Position numbers and translations under genes: made by a program | In this document: positions 1-11,456 of the stretch, in pieces | How the letters are laid out: each line of letters starts with the position of its first letter | How positions within the stretch are numbered: position 1 is the stretch's first letter | Origin: Pegoplata infirma | Taxonomy: Eukaryota > Arthropoda > Insecta > Diptera > Anthomyiidae | Assembly (NCBI GenBank): GCA_963921195.1 | Contig: OY992539.1 | Location: 213,563,373-213,627,372, forward strand | DNA: 64,000 nt | Reading direction: 5' to 3' | The notes under the pieces: generated by a model | The model's input: the letters and a program-made list of their open reading frames with translations, nothing else | The model's database searches: none | What the model was told of the DNA's origin: nothing

Positions 1-322
1 AATTTTTCTCAGTTTTTTTTGTAATTTTGGTAAGTAAATGAAACATTTTTGTATCTGAAGAAGTTTATAGTCCTAAAGTTCGATCCATGGAACAAGAACA
101 TGTCATTTGGGCGTTGATAAACAAAGACAATTAAGATAATGCTAAAATTGTATCAGTATTGTGCAAAAAGCATAATAAATGAATTAGTAAAAATTTATCG
201 GAAAGTGAAAAGTGTTCCCTACCAACTTCACCGACCCCCCGACCCCCGACCAAAAAATAAAAATACACCCCTGTCATTTTTTTAATTATTCGTGTTGGAG
301 GGTATAAAAGAATTTAACATTC
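1..322 (-). repeat. mini-me-like element, partial, reverse orientation
   Basis: The stretch ends in GGAGGGTATAAAAG, the reverse complement of the TATACCCTCC start seen in the other mini-me-like copies here. It also shares the AAATGAAACATTTTT..GAAGAAGTT segment with the copies at 51.8 and 63.95 kb. The TTCGGCTGTGCCGAA hairpin normally just inside this end is missing: TATAAAAG runs straight into AATTTAACATTC. The copy is cut by the window edge. No coding potential is seen. Confidence 0.75.
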
Positions 323-339
323 TTACTTGCTTTTTTTTT

Positions 340-1204
340 AAATACAAAACTTCTATTTAAAAAAATTTCAATAAGGTACTTTTTTAAAAAATTACCAAAA
401 AGTACTTTTTGTAAAATGTAGCTTTTATAAAAAATAAGTATTCTTGTTTTAAAAACACCAAAATAGAGATTTTCTTAAAATTATAAAACGATTTTAAAGC
501 ACTTTGAAATGTACTTCTTTGTAAAAGTTCCAGAAATAGTACTTTTTGCAAAATTCCAAAAAATTACTTTTTTCAAAAATAAAATAAAAAATATTATTAA
601 CTGATGTTTGGGAAAAATTCAAAAAGCACCTTTTCTGAATGTTTTATAAACATTCATATAAACATTTTGAAAAATTACAAAACGTACTTTTTGTAAAAAT
701 TACACCATATACTTTTTGTAAAAACCATACAATATACTTTTTGTAAAAATTACAAAATTTATTTTTTGTAAAAAAATGCAATGTAATTTTTGTAAAAATT
801 ACATAATGAACTTTTTGTAAAAATTATTTTTGTAAATTTACAAAACGTACTTTTTGTAAACATTACAAAATGTACTTTTTGTAAACATTACAAAATGTAC
901 TTTTTGTAAAGATTACAAAATGTACTTTTTGTAAAGATTACTAAATGTACTTTTTGTTAAAACTCCACAAAGCTTTTTGGTTAAAGTTTCAAAAAGTTCA
1001 AGGTTTAAAGTTCTTTTTGTTAAAATTCCTAAAAGTAGATTTTTTAAAAAGTACTTTTAGCAAAATTTCAAAAAGTCCTTTTTTTAAAAATACTAAAAAA
1101 ATACTTTATGTAAAAATAACAAAACATAATTTCTGTTAAAATTCCAAAAAAAACACTATTTACAGCAAATACCAAAAAGTACTTTTTATAAAACAACTCT
1201 TTTC
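340..1204. repeat. 25-bp AT-rich minisatellite (GTACTTTTTGTAAA core)
   Basis: Degenerate tandem array. It is cleanest at 840-960, where 25-bp units reading AAAATGTACTTTTTGTAAA plus CATTAC or GATTAC follow one another. Units decay towards both sides. The 64-codon frame at 945-1139 is a by-product of the repeat (Phe/Lys/Leu only) and is not a gene. The same family returns at 2.6-3.4, 22.5-23.2 and 26.3-27.2 kb. Confidence 0.85.
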
Positions 1205-1206
1205 TA

Positions 1207-1758
1207 TAGGGTGTTTTTTTTAGTGTTACCGAACTTTAAATTAAAATAAAGTAAGGAAAAAAAATTTTAATATCAACCAAACTGACTTTATTGGATAGAT
1301 AATTTTAGGACATTAATGTTTAAAAATGATTTGGTGCTATATCGCCACCACGAATGGCTCGTACATGGAGTAATCTGAACCTTCATTTTCAAACAAGTTC
1401 CACAGAATTTGCGGCGGAATTTTGAATTTCACCAATAACTCGTCGAATGTTGATTCCAGGTGTTTAGTTGTCTCTAATTTATCAGAATAGACGAGTTACT
1501 TTACATATCCCCAAAGAAAATAGTCCAATGGGGTTAAATCAAATGATATAGGTAGCCAATTTACAGGATCTTTGAATAAAGTTCAATTTTGATAAACAGA
1601 ACCATTTTTTTTATAGAAAATGTTAACAATTTACAAGCGTTGCTTTTGTGTAAGTCTTTGCATGATAAAATGTCTAACCAACCACCAGCTGTTAAATCGG
1701 TTGTCAAATAGAGCAGTATTACCAACTCAAAGTTGTTAACCTCTAAAAAAACACCCTA
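1207..1758 (-). mobile_element. Deleted mariner/Tc1-like DNA transposon
   Basis: Seen: terminal inverted repeats TAGGGTGTTTTTTTTAG at the left and CTAAAAAAACACCCTA at the right, with TA on each side (1205-1206 and 1759-1760). Known: TA target duplications and short TIRs typify the IS630-Tc1-mariner superfamily. At 552 bp it is far below the roughly 1.3 kb of an autonomous copy. It keeps only the C-terminal part of a transposase on the minus strand. It sits inside the 25-bp minisatellite, so it inserted after that array formed, or the array grew around it. Confidence 0.8.
1337..1573 (-). pseudogene. Transposase C-terminal fragment, DDE (mariner-like)
   Basis: On the minus strand from 1573 down to the TAG at 1337-1339 the frame reads about 78 residues. 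It includes DLTPLDYFLWGYVK, the block around the third catalytic aspartate of mariner-like DDE transposases (Asp of PLDY retained). An in-frame TAA follows WGYVK where the family continues with Arg or Asp. The frame then resumes as LVYSDK and runs to the natural end. The N-terminal helix-turn-helix and the first two catalytic aspartates are absent. This is a dead fragment. The exact mariner subfamily is not resolved. Confidence 0.75.
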
Positions 1759-1936
1759 TATAATTAAAAAATGTCTCGGAATCTGAGAATTTTTTTTTGA
1801 CATTGGCCAAACAACAAAAATAAGGATAAATAATATCGGATAGCTCGTCGAAATTGAAATTTATTTTATTAAACGAAATTTCCTTTTTAAAATTCCAAAA
1901 ATCATTTTTTTGTTAAAATTTTAAAAAATTATTTTT
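1759..1936. repeat. Spacer segment of a duplicated block
   Basis: A unit with TGTCTCGGAATCTGAGA, GACATTGGCCAAACAACAAA and CGTCGAAATTGAAATTTAT recurs at 2806-2960, where GGCCAAAC is expanded three times. Only its first part recurs at 3406-3450. The flanking GTACTTTTT arrays are also repeated, so this is one higher-order repeat. The TCGGAATCTGA core links it to the 37-bp palindromic satellite. Confidence 0.65.
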
Positions 1937-2632
1937 CCCGAGTAAAAATAAACATATATAACAATATATAACTTGATACAAACATATTAAATCATATATG
2001 ATTATACATAGCGTGAGATCTTTTCTAAATTTTTTAAATGCAGTCATATGTAGTTATATATAATTTAATCATGATTCGGATTAAAAGGTGTACGGTTGAT
2101 ATAATTATATAAAATTATATGAGGGTCAATACAAAATTTGTTTTTCTGTATAATTTAATATAAAATTATATATAGCTTATGCTGTTCCATATAAAACTAT
2201 ATATGTTTCCAATGAACCAAAAATTTTCTTCGTTTTTTAGGCAAAGTATAAGAAACTTTTTAGGCAAAGTATAAGAAACTTTTTAAAATGTTCCTAAACA
2301 TTTCTTGTTAGGGTTATGTATATCACCTATCTGGTTCGAAGCGTACCCAAACATTTAAATGTTTGGTGAATGTATCGTTGAAATGTGGTGTATCTCAACC
2401 CAAACCAAAAAAACACCAGGATTTTATATTTTTTTTATGCAATTAGATCTAATTAGATCCACCAATATATGGCAATGTCTGGTCAAAACTCGGATGAAAT
2501 CAAATCATATTTTATACAAGTTGATCTTTTTTAATGCAAACACATCCACCATTATTCGGATCAAATTGCGTTTAAATATATATTGTGTTACATATCATTA
2601 TATATTGCATCATATCAAAATTTTTACTCGGG
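1937..2632. mobile_element. TIR element with CCCGAGTAAAAA ends
   Basis: Ends are CCCGAGTAAAAAT on the left and ATTTTTACTCGGG on the right, perfect inverted repeats of at least 13 bp bounding 696 bp of ATAT-rich sequence. The interior holds many short palindromes (CATATATG, TATATA types). There is no coding frame. No clear target duplication is visible. The termini and palindromic subterminal texture resemble the larger CCCGGGTGAAAA element at 48.8-49.9 kb. The superfamily is not recognised. Confidence 0.6.
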
Positions 2633-2644
2633 TTGTTAAAATTT

Positions 2645-3440
2645 GAAAAAGTACTTTTTGCAAAATTTCAAAAAGTGTTTTTTTCAAAAAATGCCAAAAA
2701 GTACTTAATGTAAAAACTACAAAACATAATTTTTGTTAAAATTCCAAAAAGTACTTTTTACAACAAATACAAAAAAGTACTTTTTGAAAAACGACTCTTT
2801 TCTATAAGTAAAAAATGTCTCGGAATCTGAGATTTTTTCTTTGACATTGGCTAAACAACATTGGCCAAACTACATTGGCCAAACTACATTAGCCAAACAA
2901 CAAAAATAAAGATAAATAATAATATCGAATAGCTCGCCGAAATTGAAATTTATTTAATTAAACAAAATGTCCTTTTTTGTAAAAATTACAAAGAGTACTT
3001 TTTGTAAAAATTACTTTTTGTAAAAATTACAAAATGTACTTTTTATAAAAATCACAAAATGTACTTTTTGTAAAAATTACAAAATGTAATTTTTGTAAAA
3101 ATTACAAAATGTACTTTTTGTGAAAATTACAAAACTTACTCTTTGCTAAAGTTCCAAAAAGCGTTTTTTGTTAAAATATCAAAAAATTATTTTTGTTAAA
3201 ATTTCAAAAAGTACTTTTTGTTTTCAAAAGGTACTTTTTGCAAAATTTTAAAAAGTACTTTTTTCAAAAAATACCAAAAAATACTTTATATAAAAATTAC
3301 AAAACATAATTTTGTTAAAATTTCAAAACATAATTTTGTTAAAATTTCAAAAAGTACTTTTTACAACAAACAAAAAGTACTTTTTGTAAAAAGGCTCTTT
3401 TCTATAAGTAAAAAATGTTTCGGAATCTGAGAATTTTTTT
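2645..3440. repeat. 25-bp GTACTTTTTGTAAAAATTAC minisatellite, second block
   Basis: Same family as 340-1204, in the same orientation. It is best preserved at 2970-3130. The internal spacer at 2806-2960 is a diverged copy of the 1768-1880 segment. A third, shorter spacer copy closes the block at 3406-3450. Confidence 0.8.
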
Positions 3441-3539
3441 TTTACATTCTTTTGTATTTGTTTGAAATTTAATAACTTTTTAATTAGTAAAGTAATAAAA
3501 TAAACGTATGTGTCTTAAGTCTTTTGATTTTCTTAAAGA

Positions 3540-4784
3540 AAAAAAAAATCCCATTAATGTATTTTTGTCATAATTTTGTTAATAAAAATTTGTTTAATCA
3601 AAAATTCCATACACATAAATTGTATACAAAAAGCTAGACAAAATATTCATAATTTCTAAATATTACATGGCCCACATTGACTTTCTTCTATCTGCCGAAA
3701 ATTTGTTTCCCACACTTTTTTTCGGTTCTTTACAGGAATATATATACAATACAGGCAGTCTATGGGCTGTGTAAGTTTCTTTGTATTAGTCTTGATGTTT
3801 AAGTTTATGTATTGCATTTATTAAAAAAGATAAATTCTAACATTATAATATGCGTTACAACATGCCTCAAACATGTAGTATGCAGCAAGCATGGTATGTA
3901 TGGTAAGTAAAATAACAACATGCATGATTATATTACTTGTTGCAGTATTTGCTATATTTGAGTGTGTGTATGTCTGTGTGCATTATGCATTATCTGCTTT
4001 TGTGTTTTGAGTGTTATATGCAATAAAAATCATATAATTTTCTGTCGTTTGTGCTAGTGTAGCTTTAAGCTCTTATTGCACTTGCTGCAAGTCACAAAAG
4101 TAACATTAAGGCTTGTAATGGGTTACGAGTTAAAGAAAATAATAATGAAAAATATGATTATTATTGTATGAACACACACATATGACTCAAGGCCTAAAAA
4201 AAATCTGTTAAATTATAATAGAAATTTGTTCTGTTCATAAACAAATTGGATAAAAACACACACATTTGGGGGAAAATGAAATTTGGTTTCAAATAAGATA
4301 ATAATAAATGTAACTGCGGTTGTTTTGGACTGGAAATGATTTAAACAAAAATAATTTTTTGAAATTTATTTTTAAATAACTTTTAAAATAACTTTAAAAA
4401 TTCTTAAAATTTATAATTCCTTTTGTTTTTTAAACCCATTTTTTATAGACATTATTTCAAATATTGGACTGTCACCTTAATTTAGATAAACGCTCTAATT
4501 TTTTTTCTTCATTTAAAGCTGCTATCATAAATCTTTAACCTTTTTTTATGTGGCATTTTTTTCTAAAGTGTGTTGGGTATTTTTTTAAACACTAAAACTT
4601 CAAAGGTTTTTAAAGCCGACTAAGCCTAAATAAAAATAATTTACAAAGTAAATTAAAACCAGATATTTGTAGAAAGTGTTAAGAAACGACTGTTTAAAAA
4701 CCCTACAAAGTTAAAAAATAAATTGCAAATAAAAAATATAAAACCGAATCTGGAAGATTTCCCATTACCCCAAATAAGTCAATA
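3540..4784. other. AT-rich unique-looking DNA, no gene seen
   Basis: No open frame beyond chance, no recognisable motif and no internal repeat beyond short TG/CA and poly-A/T runs. A TGTGTGTATGTCTGTGTG stretch lies near 3964. It could be intron or intergenic DNA. Confidence 0.5.
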
Positions 4785-7290
4785 CATCTCAGACATTTTT
4801 CCTTTAAAAAAATCTCAGATTTCGAGACATTTTTTTCTTATAAAAAATTGTCTCAGATTCTGAGACAATTTTCCTTATAAAAAATTGTCTCAGATTCTGA
4901 GACAATTTTCCTTATAAGGAAAATTGTCTCAGAATCTGAGACAATTTTTTATGTGGCAGACAATTTTCCTTATAAAAAATTGTCTCAGATTCTGAGACAA
5001 TTTTCCTTATAAAAAATTGTCTCAGATTCTGAGACAATTTTCCTTATAAAAAATTGTCTCAGATTCTGAGACAATTTTCCTTATAAAAAATTGTCTCAGA
5101 TTCTGAGACAATTTTCCTTATAAAAAATTGGCTCCGAGTTCTGAGACATTTTTCCTTATAAAAAATTGTCTCCGAATTCTAAGACATTTTTCCTTATAAA
5201 AAATTGTCTCCGAATTCTAAGACATTTTTCCTTATAAAAAATTGTCTCCGAATTCTAAGACATTTTTCCTTATAAAAAATTGTCTCAGATTCTGAGACAT
5301 TTTTTTCTTATAAAAAATTGTCTCAGATTCTGAGACATTTTTTTCTTATAAAAAATTGTCTCAGATTCTGAGACATTTTTTTCTTATAAAAAATTGTCTC
5401 AGATTCTGAGACATTTTTTTCTTATAAAAAATTGTCTCAGATTCTGAGACATTTTTTTCTTATAAAAAATTGTCTCAGATTCTGAGACATTTTTTTCTTA
5501 TAAAAAATTGTCTCAGAATCTGAGACATTTTTCCTTATAAAAAATTGTCTCCGAATTCTGAGACATTTTTCCTTATAAAAAATTGTCTCCGAATTCTGAG
5601 ACATTTTTCCTTATAAAAAATTGTCTCCGAATTCTGAGACATTTTTCCTTATAAAAAAAGTCTCAGATTCTAAGACATTTTTCCTTATAAAAAATTGTCT
5701 CCGACTTCTGAGACATTTTTCCTTATAAAAAATCGTCTCCGAATTCTGAACATTTTTTCTTAAAAAAAATTGTCTCCTAATTCTGAGACATTTTTCCTTA
5801 TAAAAAATTGTCTCCGAATTCTGAGACATTTTTCCTTATAAAAAATTGTCTCCGAATTCTGAGACATTTTTCCTTATAAAAAATTGTCTCAGATTCTGAG
5901 ACAATTTTCCTTATAAAAAATTGTCTCAGATAAGACAATTCTGAGACAATTTTCCTTATAAAAAATTGTCTCAGATTCTGAGACAATTTTCCTTATAAAA
6001 AATTGTCTCAGATTCTGAGACAATTTTCCTTATAAAAAATTGTCTCAGATTCTGAGACAATTTTCCTTATAAAAAATTGTCTCAGATTCTGAGACAATTT
6101 TCCTTATAAAAAATTGTCTCAGATTCTGAGACAATTTTCCTTATAAAAAATTGTCTCAGATTCTGAGACAATTTTCCTTATAAAAAATTGTCCCAGATTC
6201 TGAGACAATTTTCCTTATAAAAAATTGTCTCAGATTCTGAGACAATTTTCCTTATAAAAAATTGTCTCAGATTCTGAGACAATTTTCCTTATAAAAAATT
6301 GTCTCAGATTCTGAGACAATTTTCCTTATAAAAAATTGTCTCAGATTCTGAGACAATTTTCCTTATAAAAAATTGTCTCAGATTCTGAGACAATTTTCCT
6401 TATAAAAAATTGTCTCAGATTCTGAGACAATTTTCCTTATAAAAAATTGTCTCAGATTCTGAGACAATTTTCCTTATAAAAAATTGTCTCAGATTCTGAG
6501 ACAATTTTCCTTATAAAAAATTGTCTCAGATTCTGAGACAATTTTCCTTATAAAAAATTGTCTCAGATTCTGAGACAATTTTCCTTATAAAAAATTGTCT
6601 CAGATTCTGAGACAATTTTCCTTATAAAAAATTGTCTCAGATTCTGAGACAATTTTCCTTATAAAAAATTGTCTCAGATTCTGAGACAATTTTCCTTATA
6701 AAAAATTGTCTCAGATTCTGAGACAATTTTCCTTATAAAAAATTGTCTCAGATTCTGAGACAATTTTCCTTATAAAAAATTGTCTCAGATTCTGAGACAA
6801 TTTTCCTTATAAAAAATTGTCTCAGATTCTGAGACATTTTTCCTTTATAAAAAATTGTCTCAGATTCTGAGACATTTTTTTCTTACAAAAAATTGTCTCA
6901 GATTCTGAGACATTTTTTTCTTATAAAAAATTGTCTCAGATTCTGAGACATTCTTTTCTTATAAAAAATTGTCTCAGATTCTGAGACATTTTTTCTTATA
7001 AAAAAATTGTCTCAGATTCTGAGACATTTTTCCTTATAAAAAATTGTCTCAGATTCTGAGACATTTTTCCTTATAAAAAATTGTCTCAGATTCTTAGACA
7101 TTTTTCCTTATAAAAAATTGTCTCCGAATTCTGAGACATTTTTCCTAATCAAAAATTGTCTCCGAATTCTGAGACATTTTTCCTTATAAAAAATTGTCTC
7201 CGAATTCTGAGACATTTCTCCTTATAAAAAATTGTCTCAGATTCTGAGACATTTTTCCTTATAAAAAAATTGTATCAGATTCTAAGAGAT
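4785..7290. repeat. 37-bp palindromic satellite array, family 1
   Basis: About 65-68 tandem 37-bp monomers. Each carries a dyad TTGTCTCAGA-T-TCTGAGACAA that extends through flanking A/T to arms of about 14 bp around one central base, followed by CCTTATA. Three variants come in blocks: one with CAATTTTCC, one with CATTTTTTTC, and one with CTCCGAATTCTGAGAC. A unit in reverse orientation sits at about 4913-4955. Frames through the array (for example 5611-5829 minus) are repeat artefacts. Transcripts would fold into serial hairpins. Confidence 0.95.
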
Positions 7291-7559
7291 TTGCCCTTTT
7301 GCCCAAAACTATTTTTCGCGGATTTTTTTTACCAAAAAAAATTGTTCGAGAAAATTTTGAAAAAAAATTTTTTTTTTAATTGAAATTAATTTTTTTTTAT
7401 CAATTTTGACAATTTTTTTTTTACAAATTCCCTTTTTTAAATAAAGTCTTATACATTTATCTATTTTGCATTGTCTTTTTATTTTTTTTAATTTTTTTAG
7501 AACCGATTTTATGCTAACAAAACTTTTGAAAAACAAAAGACTTAAGACACAAACTTGAA

Positions 7560-8900
7560 ATTTAAAATACTTTGTTAATTAAATTAAAACTAATTTTATT
7601 TTAAAAGTGGCTCTATAAAAGCACCATAAATTACTTAAGGTCCATGAAAACAAGTAAAAATATTGGCTTTACCAAACTGTTATAAAATCGAACAATACTT
7701 TCTGTTTTGTAGGGTTTACTTTAAGCACTATAATGATAATGCCCTGCTTAAACAAATTAAGGCACGCGTTATGAATTGTGTTATTCCTCACAGCAACAAC
7801 AGCAAAAAAAACTGAATCATGTTAAATATTTAAAAAAAAGAAGAAATATCAGTGTAAAACCATTAAAAAAATTGTTTAAGCGCATGACATCACAAAGCAA
7901 AAATGTCAAAATGAGTTTAATTGGAAGAGTTATGTATAACATCAAGGGATTGGCAAACACATTCATCTATATATTTTTTTTTTTTTATAATAAATTAAAA
8001 AAAAAAAGTTTTATGAATTGTAGGTGCGTTTTGGTTACGCCAAAAACAAAATTAAAAGCAGCCACAAAATATAAAATAAAACGTATACGCATTTGAAAAA
8101 CAACAACTTTCTATTAGTCACCAAACGAAGAAGATATAAAAAAAAATGTAGGTTTAAGATGTTTTTAAAAATTTTTGTTGACTTCTAAACATGTTTGACC
8201 TCCTGTGGTGGTGTATTTTGATAAGCACGTGATGTCTTTTTAAAGACAACCAACAATTTTAGAAAAACTAAACTATAGTAAAGTAGAGGAGGTAACAGTA
8301 AAAAAAAACATTGTTCAAACGCAAAAAAAAAAGAAACCGAATTCGTAAAAGGTTGTCAACCATTTCCATTTTGCAAAAAAAATAATGTTAACAGTTTTAC
8401 AGCAACATCTTCTTTTTTTTAACGACAGCAACGACAACGGTTAGTCTTAGTGTCTAAGTCTCTCTTAAACAAATACAGAAAACTCCTTTAGAGCTGTCAA
8501 TCAATTGTGTTAATAGTTTGTTAGATTTTAATTTTTTTTTTTTTCTTTTTCGCAATTGTATATTTTGTGTTTTTTTTTTCTTATTTCTAAACCAACATTT
8601 GTAAATATTTTACTATGTGTATTTAAAGATTTTTTTTCTGTTTTTTCTATTTTACTATTTACGAAAATGTCCATTGTATTTGTCATTTTTAAAGCAAACA
8701 ATAATAAATAATCCCAAGATGTGTTAAAATATTTTGTTTTTATTATATTTTTTGCATTTAGTTTTTGTTTATAATGTTTTTGCTTTTGTAAGCTCAAAAT
8801 GGTGTTTAGGTTTTCATGTAAATAGCTGTGGTGAAAAAATTATCAGTAGTAGCGTTTGCTAATGGTTTATGGCTTCTTTTGTGTAGGTTTGTTGAAATAA
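7560..8900. other. AT-rich unique-looking DNA, no gene seen
   Basis: Frames at 7309-7536, 7776-8096 and 8528-8797 are Lys/Phe/Asn-rich translations of poly-A/T sequence with no recognisable domain. I do not regard them as genes. No promoter-like or RNA-like element is evident. Confidence 0.5.
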
Positions 8901-8904
8901 AAAA

Positions 8905-10436
8905 TAATTATAATATTGATCAATCAATTGCCTTGCTCGTCTTCGGTTGAGTACGAGCTGCCTCTATACTGGGCATAGGCAGTCTATAACTTGTTTCCAT
9001 CTTTGTCGATGTGCGGCCAGATCTTTGAGCTCTCCGATATTGTTGAAGTTGCGTCCAATACTATCTGATATGGAATTTATTTCTTGCATTGTAGATCGTC
9101 GCCAGGTGTTCTTTGGCCGACCCCATTTGCTGCTTCCTTGTGGGTTGTAGATAAGGGCGTAGTTGCAAACTTCTTCAGGCGGCTTGCGAGGGTGTGACCG
9201 ATCCAACCAAATTTTCTTTCACAAACTTCAATATTAACGTCCCTCACGTCTGTTCTTGTCACATGGTGATGGTGCGGGGCCAAAATATTTTTAGAATTCT
9301 CCGAAGAGATCGGTTAACGAAGATTCGTAGTTTATTTTTTACTGCTTCTGTGACCGACCATGTCTCGCAACCATAAAGCAATACGGATAAAACACAGGCT
9401 TTAAATATATGAATCTTCGTTTTTAAACTATAAGAGGTAGAGTTCCAAACCTTGTGTAGGTGTGTAAGCGCACCAATGGCTTTTTTATTCGGCTTTCCAC
9501 ATGTTTTATTGTTCCACCTTCTTCTGTAATTATGCTGCCTACATATTGGAATTCTTCAACAAGTTCAACTGAAGTTTGTAAAAAGTTATGGGGTTCAACA
9601 GATCCGGGGTTAATACACATTTCTTTTGTTTTTGATTTGTTAGTTCTTAGACCAACCTTACTTGATTCTTCTGATATATCATTCAGCTTCCCTTGCATAT
9701 CACATAGCTTGTGAGAGAGTTCGCACTTGTCATCGACATAATCAAGTGATTATAGGCGGGCATCTGGCCTGATGGGATTCCAAACAATTCCGCGTGGTTT
9801 TCCTTCATTTGCGCGTTTGGAAACAGCGTCCATAACAATTAGAAACAATAGTGGTGATAGCAAGTAGCCTTGTCTTACGCCAGAAATGGTATTAAATGTC
9901 TCGGACATTTGACCTTCGTGAATAACAGAGCATTGGAAACTCTCATAGCTGCTTCGTATTAGAGAAATTATCTTTTGTGGAACTCCAAAATTCTTCAGTT
10001 CAGCCCAAATACACTCTCTTTGAATAGAATCGAACGCTTTCTCATAATCAATAAAGAGGATATATAACGGCGATCGCATTTCTACCGCTTGCTCAATTAT
10101 AATTCTTAGTGTGTTGATCTGATCGACGCATGATCTACCACTTCGAAAACCTGCTTGTTCGGGACGTAGCTCCTTGTCAACGTGTTTTATCATTCGTTCT
10201 AGAATAATCTTCATAAAAACATTCATGACAACACAAAGAATGGTAATGCCTCTCCAGTTGTTGCAGTCTGTTGCATTACCTTTTTTTGGCAATTTTACAA
10301 TTAAGCCCTGCAAACAGTGGATGAAGTATATTTGAAAACATGTTTGGATTTACTTTGAGTATTTCTGCTGTTATATTATCCACACCTGCCGCCTTTCCGT
10401 TCTTCAGAGTAACAATGGCATCAATAATATTGATAA
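8905..10436 (-). mobile_element. 5'-truncated RTE-like LINE relic
   Basis: Minus-strand non-LTR retrotransposon with the reverse transcriptase and C-terminal region but no endonuclease domain. The left boundary is the AT-rich tail with ATTGATTGATCAATATT just after the coding end. The right boundary is where homology starts (VTLKNGKAAGVDN). 5' truncation is normal for LINEs. The RTE-type assignment rests on the RT motifs and the WIGHTL..NPQG..GRP..TWRR tail; the exact clade is uncertain. Confidence 0.75.
8964..10436 (-). pseudogene. Reverse transcriptase of RTE-like LINE, broken
   Basis: Read on the minus strand: AAGVDNI start (about 10400), then NWRGIT, LRPEQAGFRSGRSC, DYEKAFDSI, SGVRQGYLLSPLLF, LDYVDD (catalytic Asp pair at 9729-9734), ISEESSKVGL and the GWIGHTL/NPQG..GRPKNTWRR tail ending at 8964. 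Damage: about 15 codons lost near 10315, just before QGLIVKLPKKG; a TAA at 9750-9752; a stop at 9423; a frameshift near 9195 within GWIGHTL. YVDD replaces the usual YADD. The host phase cannot be active. Confidence 0.85.
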
Positions 10437-10484
10437 TACAAGTAATTGATTTAAAGTACTATTACCAATTACTTTAGTAATCAA

Positions 10485-11051
10485 TAGGGATGAGATTTTC
10501 ATGCACTAAAAAATCGAAAATATGCGCTTAAAATATGCGCTAAAAAATTTAAAATATGCACTAAAAAACCTCAAAATATGCACTAAAAAATATAATGTAT
10601 ACAATAAAAATCTTGTTTTCATAGGAAAAACTTCTTAAAAGGCAAAAAATATCGCCGGGTTTAAATAGTAGCATTAAGAAATTTATATAAGCAAGATTTT
10701 TTTAGAAATTAAGAAAATCTATTAAAAAAAATTAAAAAGAAAAAAAATAATTTTTCTTATTTTCAAAATATATTTTTAAAATTTAAAATAGTTATTGGAA
10801 AAAATAAATTTCAATTTGTTTTTTTTCTAATTTATGCCAAAATATGCAAAAATATGCACTTAAAAGTTAGAAATATGCACAAAATATGCATTTAAAATCA
10901 AAATAAGCTAAAATATGCATTTTCACCCAAATATGCAAAAACAAATCGATGCCATTTTAACGCAAATTTCTTGATTCGGAAAGATACTTGGTCGATATCG
11001 ATATTAGACTATCGAAAAAAAACATGCATTTGCATGGAAATCTCATCCCTA
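10485..11051. mobile_element. hAT-type MITE (TAGGGATGAG ends)
   Basis: Seen: TAGGGATGAGATTTTCATGC at the left, its inverted partner GCATGGAAATCTCATCCCTA at the right, and a perfect 8-bp target duplication GTAATCAA at 10477-10484 and 11052-11059. Known: 8-bp duplications and a TAGGG/CAGGG tip are hAT hallmarks. The 567-bp interior is non-coding. It is packed with AAAATATGCACTAAAAA repeats, which may be subterminal transposase sites (inference). A relative lies at 54734-55186. Confidence 0.9.
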
Positions 11052-11059
11052 GTAATCAA

Positions 11060-11456
11060 TATGACAAATTTCGTGCTAGAAGGAAATTCACATACTAAAG
11101 TAATTGATTTAGTGCACAAGTGGGGAAAATGGGATGTGTTGCCCCCCCCCCCCTCCCGCACCATGAAATAAAAAAAGGAAAGAAAAAAGTGAAGGATCAA
11201 AGATAGAAAGAAAATAAACAGGAGTTAAGAAAAATGCATAAAAGCTGTCGATGTGTTTGGATGCTACAGGTCAGCAGACATATGTAGTCTCTATCCTAGG
11301 ATCCAGCTCTTGGATGGGGGGGTGCTAATTTTTTTTACTCGAAAAATTTTTCTTACAGACAAATTCAGAATGGATTTGCATCACTAAATATGATTTTTAT
11401 GAGTATACCTCTTGTGTAGTATGATTAATTATATCGAAACATTTCCAAATACTAAC
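11060..11456. other. Flanking DNA with a poly-C run
   Basis: Contains a run of 13 C near 11142 (then TCCCGCACC) and a G-rich stretch near 11315. AGTAATTGATTTA occurs on both sides of the hAT MITE (10441 and 11100). No gene is seen. Confidence 0.4.

Larger units (their letters stand above)
3507..7557. mobile_element. Putative foldback-type unit enclosing satellite
   Basis: A copy of GTGTCTTAAGTCTTTTG at 3510-3526 faces its reverse complement CAAAAGACTTAAGACAC at 7534-7550, in the orientation expected of terminal inverted repeats. The interval holds 1.2 kb of unique AT-rich DNA and the 37-bp palindromic array. The motif is the arm of the near-perfect hairpin at 41636-41752 and recurs beside the other arrays. 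That the pair marks a single mobile unit is inference. No target duplication is certain. Confidence 0.4.

Noticed and set aside
1937..2632. piggyBac-like element because of CCC..GGG tips
   Set aside because: No TTAA duplication at the ends, and no transposase; left unclassified.
4785..7290. CRISPR-like array
   Set aside because: Repeats are contiguous 37-bp monomers with no unique spacers, there are no cas genes, and the DNA is clearly eukaryotic.
3455..7590. 30-bp target duplication around the 3.5-7.6 kb unit (TGAAATTTAATAACTTTTTAAT-like on both sides)
   Set aside because: Similarity is imperfect and AT-rich enough to arise by chance, so not used as support.
7776..8096. 106-codon basic protein
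   Set aside because: Lys/Asn-rich product of poly-A DNA without conserved motif or neighbouring gene structure.
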